Shown here in pieces: positions 60,117 to 64,000 of a stretch of 64,000 nt of DNA; the first letter of the stretch is position 1; each line of letters starts with the position of its first letter. The notes under the pieces are model-generated. The model was not told where the DNA came from. It ran no database searches and saw only the letters and a list, made by a program, of their open reading frames with translations. The translations under genes were made by a program, and so were the position numbers. Source of the stretch: Anthoceros angustus (Eukaryota > Streptophyta > Anthocerotopsida > Anthocerotales > Anthocerotaceae); the NCBI GenBank assembly GCA_010909165.1, contig MU008158.1, positions 2,133,478 to 2,197,477 of the forward strand, written 5' to 3'.

Positions 60117-60931
60117 GGTCCTCTTCAGTGCAGACAACTTCAGGCCCTTGCAACACGAAAATGCGCAGCGTGCAACACACCCGCTCCTGCTACGAAATGC
60201 ACAGCCAGCGGTCACGCACTTGGATCTGCAACCTAGGCAAGGAGACCCAGGACTCGAGGTCGGGGCAAGATACGCACCGAGAAGAGATGGTTGGAATCGC
60301 TCTGGGCGCGGCCACCTTTGCCGAAGCAGAGACGCCGGGCGGAGTATGGAAGGAGCAATAAGTAAGCCAGCCAGGTGGAACCACAATTAATAAAATATAA
60401 CTTTACATGTGTTGTTTAGATGATTCACCGGGCCGCGGCCTCCAGCACGACGCCTTTAACTACCGCGCTTCCTTCTTTACTGCAACCGACGAAACGTACG
60501 ATACGCGCAATCAATGGAGCCTTCGCGGCAAGCCGAGCCTCGAGCCTTCCGTCCACGTTCCGAATCGAGTGTCCGCACAACAGGAGACGCATTCCCCTAC
60601 ATATGGGATACGGGATCTCCGTGGGGTCCGAACCATTCAGATCACGCCACACTCGTTCGGGGACCGTTTCTCAGAAACCGGCCCGGCCGGGTTGCTTGCT
60701 TCGTGGGAGCCAAGCTTCAGTGCATCATCTCTTTATAGAACTTATTACTCTGGCTTATCCCTTGTCTCAAGCTGAAAGCTATGTACATAATATGCATCTA
60801 TGTACTTGGGTATCTGCTCAAGGCAAGTGACAGGACACTCTGCTTTTCTAACGAGTATACGTCTGGATCACTTTATTTTCTGGAAAGAATCAATTAATTG
60901 TTTTGTGGATACCAGGCTCCGGGAATCTAGA
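60117..60931. other. Promoter side of the unknown gene and 3' flank of the SCD2-like gene
   Basis: No further gene recognised. The frames at 60407-60830 overlap in all phases without domain signatures. Confidence 0.55.
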
Positions 60932-63900
60932 TCACGGCACACCATCAAGCTCGATCTTTTGATTCGCTGCTTCTTGTGCTATCTCTTTGCGAGACACTTC
61001 CCACAGTTGCTCCTCTATGCCCAGCTTTCGTAGCTCCATCAATCCTCTTTCGACTGCATCAAAAATAGACCAGACGTGAGATAGGGTGACGTAACTCACG
61101 TGGCAATCACCATCTCAAGTCAAGAGATACCAACCGTCAACGGCATGATGAGATGTGGCTGGCTGCGAACTGTGAGCAATCCAATACTGTAGTCTTTCAT
61201 CAGCGATGTCCGACTCAACTCCACTAGTCTTTGCCCGTCGCCAGAAATATATCAACCAAGCCTGCAAGGCTCTCGAGTATTGTTGTTTGTCCGGGAGAAT
61301 ATTTCAAATGCACAGATTTCAGGGAAGGTACACTGCGATGAGCCTACCTCTCTAAATTGCATGTCCTCGATCTCTTCCCTGCTTAGGTCTGCATGGAGAA
61401 ACAATTGAGTCCATTCACAGCGAGGAAATTGGCTTGGGGAATTTCAAAAATGGTGGCTCATTTGCTTACTGTGCACCACACAGTATATGACTGCGAGAAA
61501 AGGGAAGAAGCTACCAAGAAAGAAGGAACATACCCAACGCCTCCAACAGTTTCGGCTGATCTCCAGGTTTTGGCTCTGCAATAAAGACCACTTTCGGTCA
61601 TTGTGGGTAAAGAGCGCAACACTTGGTGACCTAGGGCGAAACAAGGTGAAAACCTAACCAACTCACCAGATATTGTTCCTACGCGGACAAATGGTCGCCG
61701 GTGTTCAGCCATAGCCAACTTCACTGCTTCCTCAACCTGAAAGGTGACAAGAAACTACTCAGGCCAGGCCACTGAGGATATGATCTTACTATTTTGAGCA
61801 TCACCGCAAAAAGGGTCTCCAGCACTTATATACTTTATTACTTTTAGATAAGCGAGCTCACGTAGGCCCTTCTCCACAGCAAGCATGCTTTCAATATTTC
61901 CTTCTCCAGTGATATCATTGACATCTCGAACAAACTTCGACTTCCTATCCAAGCCGTGCCCACCATCTACAAACACAATTACTTGCTGTGATGATGATAG
62001 CAAAATAAAGCATGCGGCACAGCAAAAGAGAATAGCTCAAAGAAACGCAGACATCTTCACAAATGGGCTGAAGCATCTTTACAAATGACACTCACCATCA
62101 GCATCAGCTGGAGCAGGGGCTTCCTTTGCCTTTTGGCCAGCAGAAAGTACTATCTCTAAGGGGAGAGGTGCCAAGGACGACCAATGGTCATGTTTGGTGC
62201 TCGCAATTTCTGCGTGTACACCTGGTTTACACCCAACCATAAAAAGTCAATTTTATAAATTCTAGGTCTGTGGCAACACAATTGCAAGGTGCAGGATAAG
62301 TAATCGAACCAGTATCTCACCATGGTGAGCAGCTAAGCCCCAGTAACGAGCCAGCCAGCAGCGCTTCAATACCACTTCCTCCTGAGCATGCAATGGAGTT
62401 TTCTTAAAACATAGTTGCCCTCAAAGAAATTGATAAGGAGGAGAAAATATGGCAAGATTTGGTTTGCATATAACATGTAGGCTTGATCTTTCACAGCACA
62501 GCGCTGACCATTTCCTCCTGAGTCAAGATCATCCTATGAGTCATGGTACGCAGAGCTTTTACTTCCACCTCAGCCTCACTGGCTGCTTGTGAGGCAGCCA
62601 TGGCCTCGTCCCGAGCAGCCTGAGGAAAAAAACCACTTGAATCAAAGGTATGACCTGTACCACTCCCCTTTATGAAGGGGAGTACTAGTGGCACGCTAGA
62701 TCTGAGAGTGTAGGCAAACATCCATCACGTGAAATACCTCAGTTTCTAGCCGAAGAGCAGCAATTTCGTCATCCTTCACATCCTTGGACTGCTCTTTCGC
62801 AGCCTTTAGTTCAGCCTGAATAGAGAGAACAAGGTCAAGAAGGAACCACGTTTCACATCAGGGATGCAGGGAAGACCCCGCTGCAAGACTACAATGTCCA
62901 CACTAGCTTCCAGCTTGGGTTCCTTAGGTGGGCTACGTCCTAACACTGCCATTCCAGATAAATTCAGGAACACCCTAAAACATGTGTCAGCCTTACCTCC
63001 CGCTGTCGCAAGAAAGCCTCCTTCCTGCAAGAGCCAAAAGAAATGTTACTGCACTTGCTACAAAAGCACACAGACTCTCAAATCTGTTCCATTATGGAAA
63101 AGATTACACGAGGTGGAGTCATGCATATAATTGAGACCAGTTGCTACCTTTAAGAACTAAGCAAACTGAAGACAGCTGAGAAGGCAGCACACACTCATTC
63201 TCCTTCCTCTTTACAGGATCCAGAGAGTCTGTAATGCTCTAGCAATGTTTACGGGTATGTCTCTAAGCTCCTCACAGGGAGCCGTCATTATGTAAAGTAC
63301 AGACCCTCCAACTATGCATTGCCATTCACCTGACATAAGTACAAACTTGAAGACCCAGATTGAAATTGTTAAACCTACCTGCTTAAAAGTCGAGCTTCCA
63401 TTGATAAGCCTTCTCCCATGGACGCAACCTGATAGGATCAATGATTATGGTGAAATACACTTGAATATCCTACATAATCAACAAAAGCAATAGCTTGAAG
63501 CGATTAGATCTCAAACCTGTTTTTCCAGTTCCTTTGTACGGGCTTCAACTTCCAGTGCTCGTTCTTCAGCCAATCGGAGCTGAACAGTCCCACTCATTAC
63601 TCAGAATTGGCTTTAACGCAAGGCACAAAGTACACCACAACAAACGAATCACCATTGGAGCGATATATCACTGTGATGATATCCGAAGAGCGAAGCATAC
63701 CTTCTCTTGCATTATCGCATTTTCTTCCTCCAGTTGGTCAATCTGTGATAAACGATAAACCATGAAAGCTATTCCCTCTAATAAGAGAGGAGAGTCTGGC
63801 ACTAAGACAGAGCATAATTCGTGCAAGGTCTAAGGTCACCCGGTAAGTGGTGAAACTATTAAGGAAGGTGACGGGCCTTCCAACCATGAGTGCCCATACT

Positions 63901-64000
63901 CACCTCATCCATCAATGCCGCATTCTCCCGAGACCCTCCGGACTCTGGTTGCTGCCTGAGACTTTGGGTATCCAAAAATCTGCCAATGTCAATTCAAACC
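60932..64000 (-). CDS. SCD2: SCD2-like coiled-coil protein, 3' part
   Basis: Plant coiled-coil protein acting with SCD1 in clathrin-dependent and exocytic membrane traffic and cytokinesis. The 5' part lies beyond the window. 15 exons join in phase from 63979 to the stop at 60932: 63979-63904, 63742-63701, 63579-63517, 63428-63379, 63024-62997, 62815-62738, 62619-62509, 62381-62321, 62221-62096, 61966-61842, 61736-61667, 61575-61534, 61388-61348, 61261-61135 and 61053-60932 (about 386 residues). The N-terminal half is heptad-rich ([24 protein letters not shown]). The conserved C-terminal domain has [78 protein letters not shown] and [18 protein letters not shown]. The family name is recalled from sequence pattern, not from a search. 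Confidence 0.85.

Overview
The window reads as nuclear DNA of a non-seed land plant, probably a hornwort or a similarly compact lineage. This is an inference. Plant-type genes are present (GH17 glucanase with X8/CBM43 domain, SCD2-like coiled-coil protein, XPO1, plant-style CAP). Most introns are only about 80-130 bp. One PPR editing factor carries a KP-for-PG change, a class known from hornworts, lycophytes and ferns. I rebuilt gene models from both strands by joining exons that keep phase.

Layout. 1-1537: 3' part of a glutaminyl-peptide cyclotransferase (+). 3522-6147: GH17-X8 glucanase (-), its 3' half duplicated in tandem. 7530-9100: a minisatellite. 11136-14898: PPR/DYW-type gene (-) with two N-terminal OSB-like PDF motifs and an internal 610-bp duplication; it is divergent from mago nashi (+, 15120-15835). 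16390-18942: cyclase-associated protein CAP (-). 21475-25388: a complete Mutator-like element with ~300-bp terminal inverted repeats (TIRs), a 9-bp target-site duplication (TSD), a SWIM-type transposase (-) and an opposite-strand ORF resembling the RPA70 C-terminal zinc-ribbon domain. 25431-25905: decayed gag-pol remnant. 26449-27404: lineage-specific-looking 18-residue-repeat gene. 28243-28315: tRNA-Phe.

28967-36844: complete 32-exon DNA polymerase alpha catalytic subunit (-) with E2F-like sites upstream. 40282-41114: small TIR element with a 6-bp TSD. 42216-49006: complete 32-exon exportin 1 (+). 51005-52153: GDSL lipase-like sequence (-) with one in-frame stop. 52615-54406: ~0.9-kb tandem duplication. 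55281-56441: PPR pseudogene (+). 57155-60116: secretory or ER protein of unknown function (-). 60932-64000: 3' part of an SCD2-like gene (-), cut by the window edge.

The intact genes are mostly housekeeping: replication (POLA1), nuclear export (XPO1), exon-junction complex (MAGO), actin turnover (CAP), vesicle trafficking (SCD2) and RNA editing (PPR). They do not form one pathway. The unusual material lies in the PPR architecture, the MULE cargo ORF, the small TIR element, and repeated local tandem duplications that interrupt genes. Some of those duplications may be assembly artefacts.
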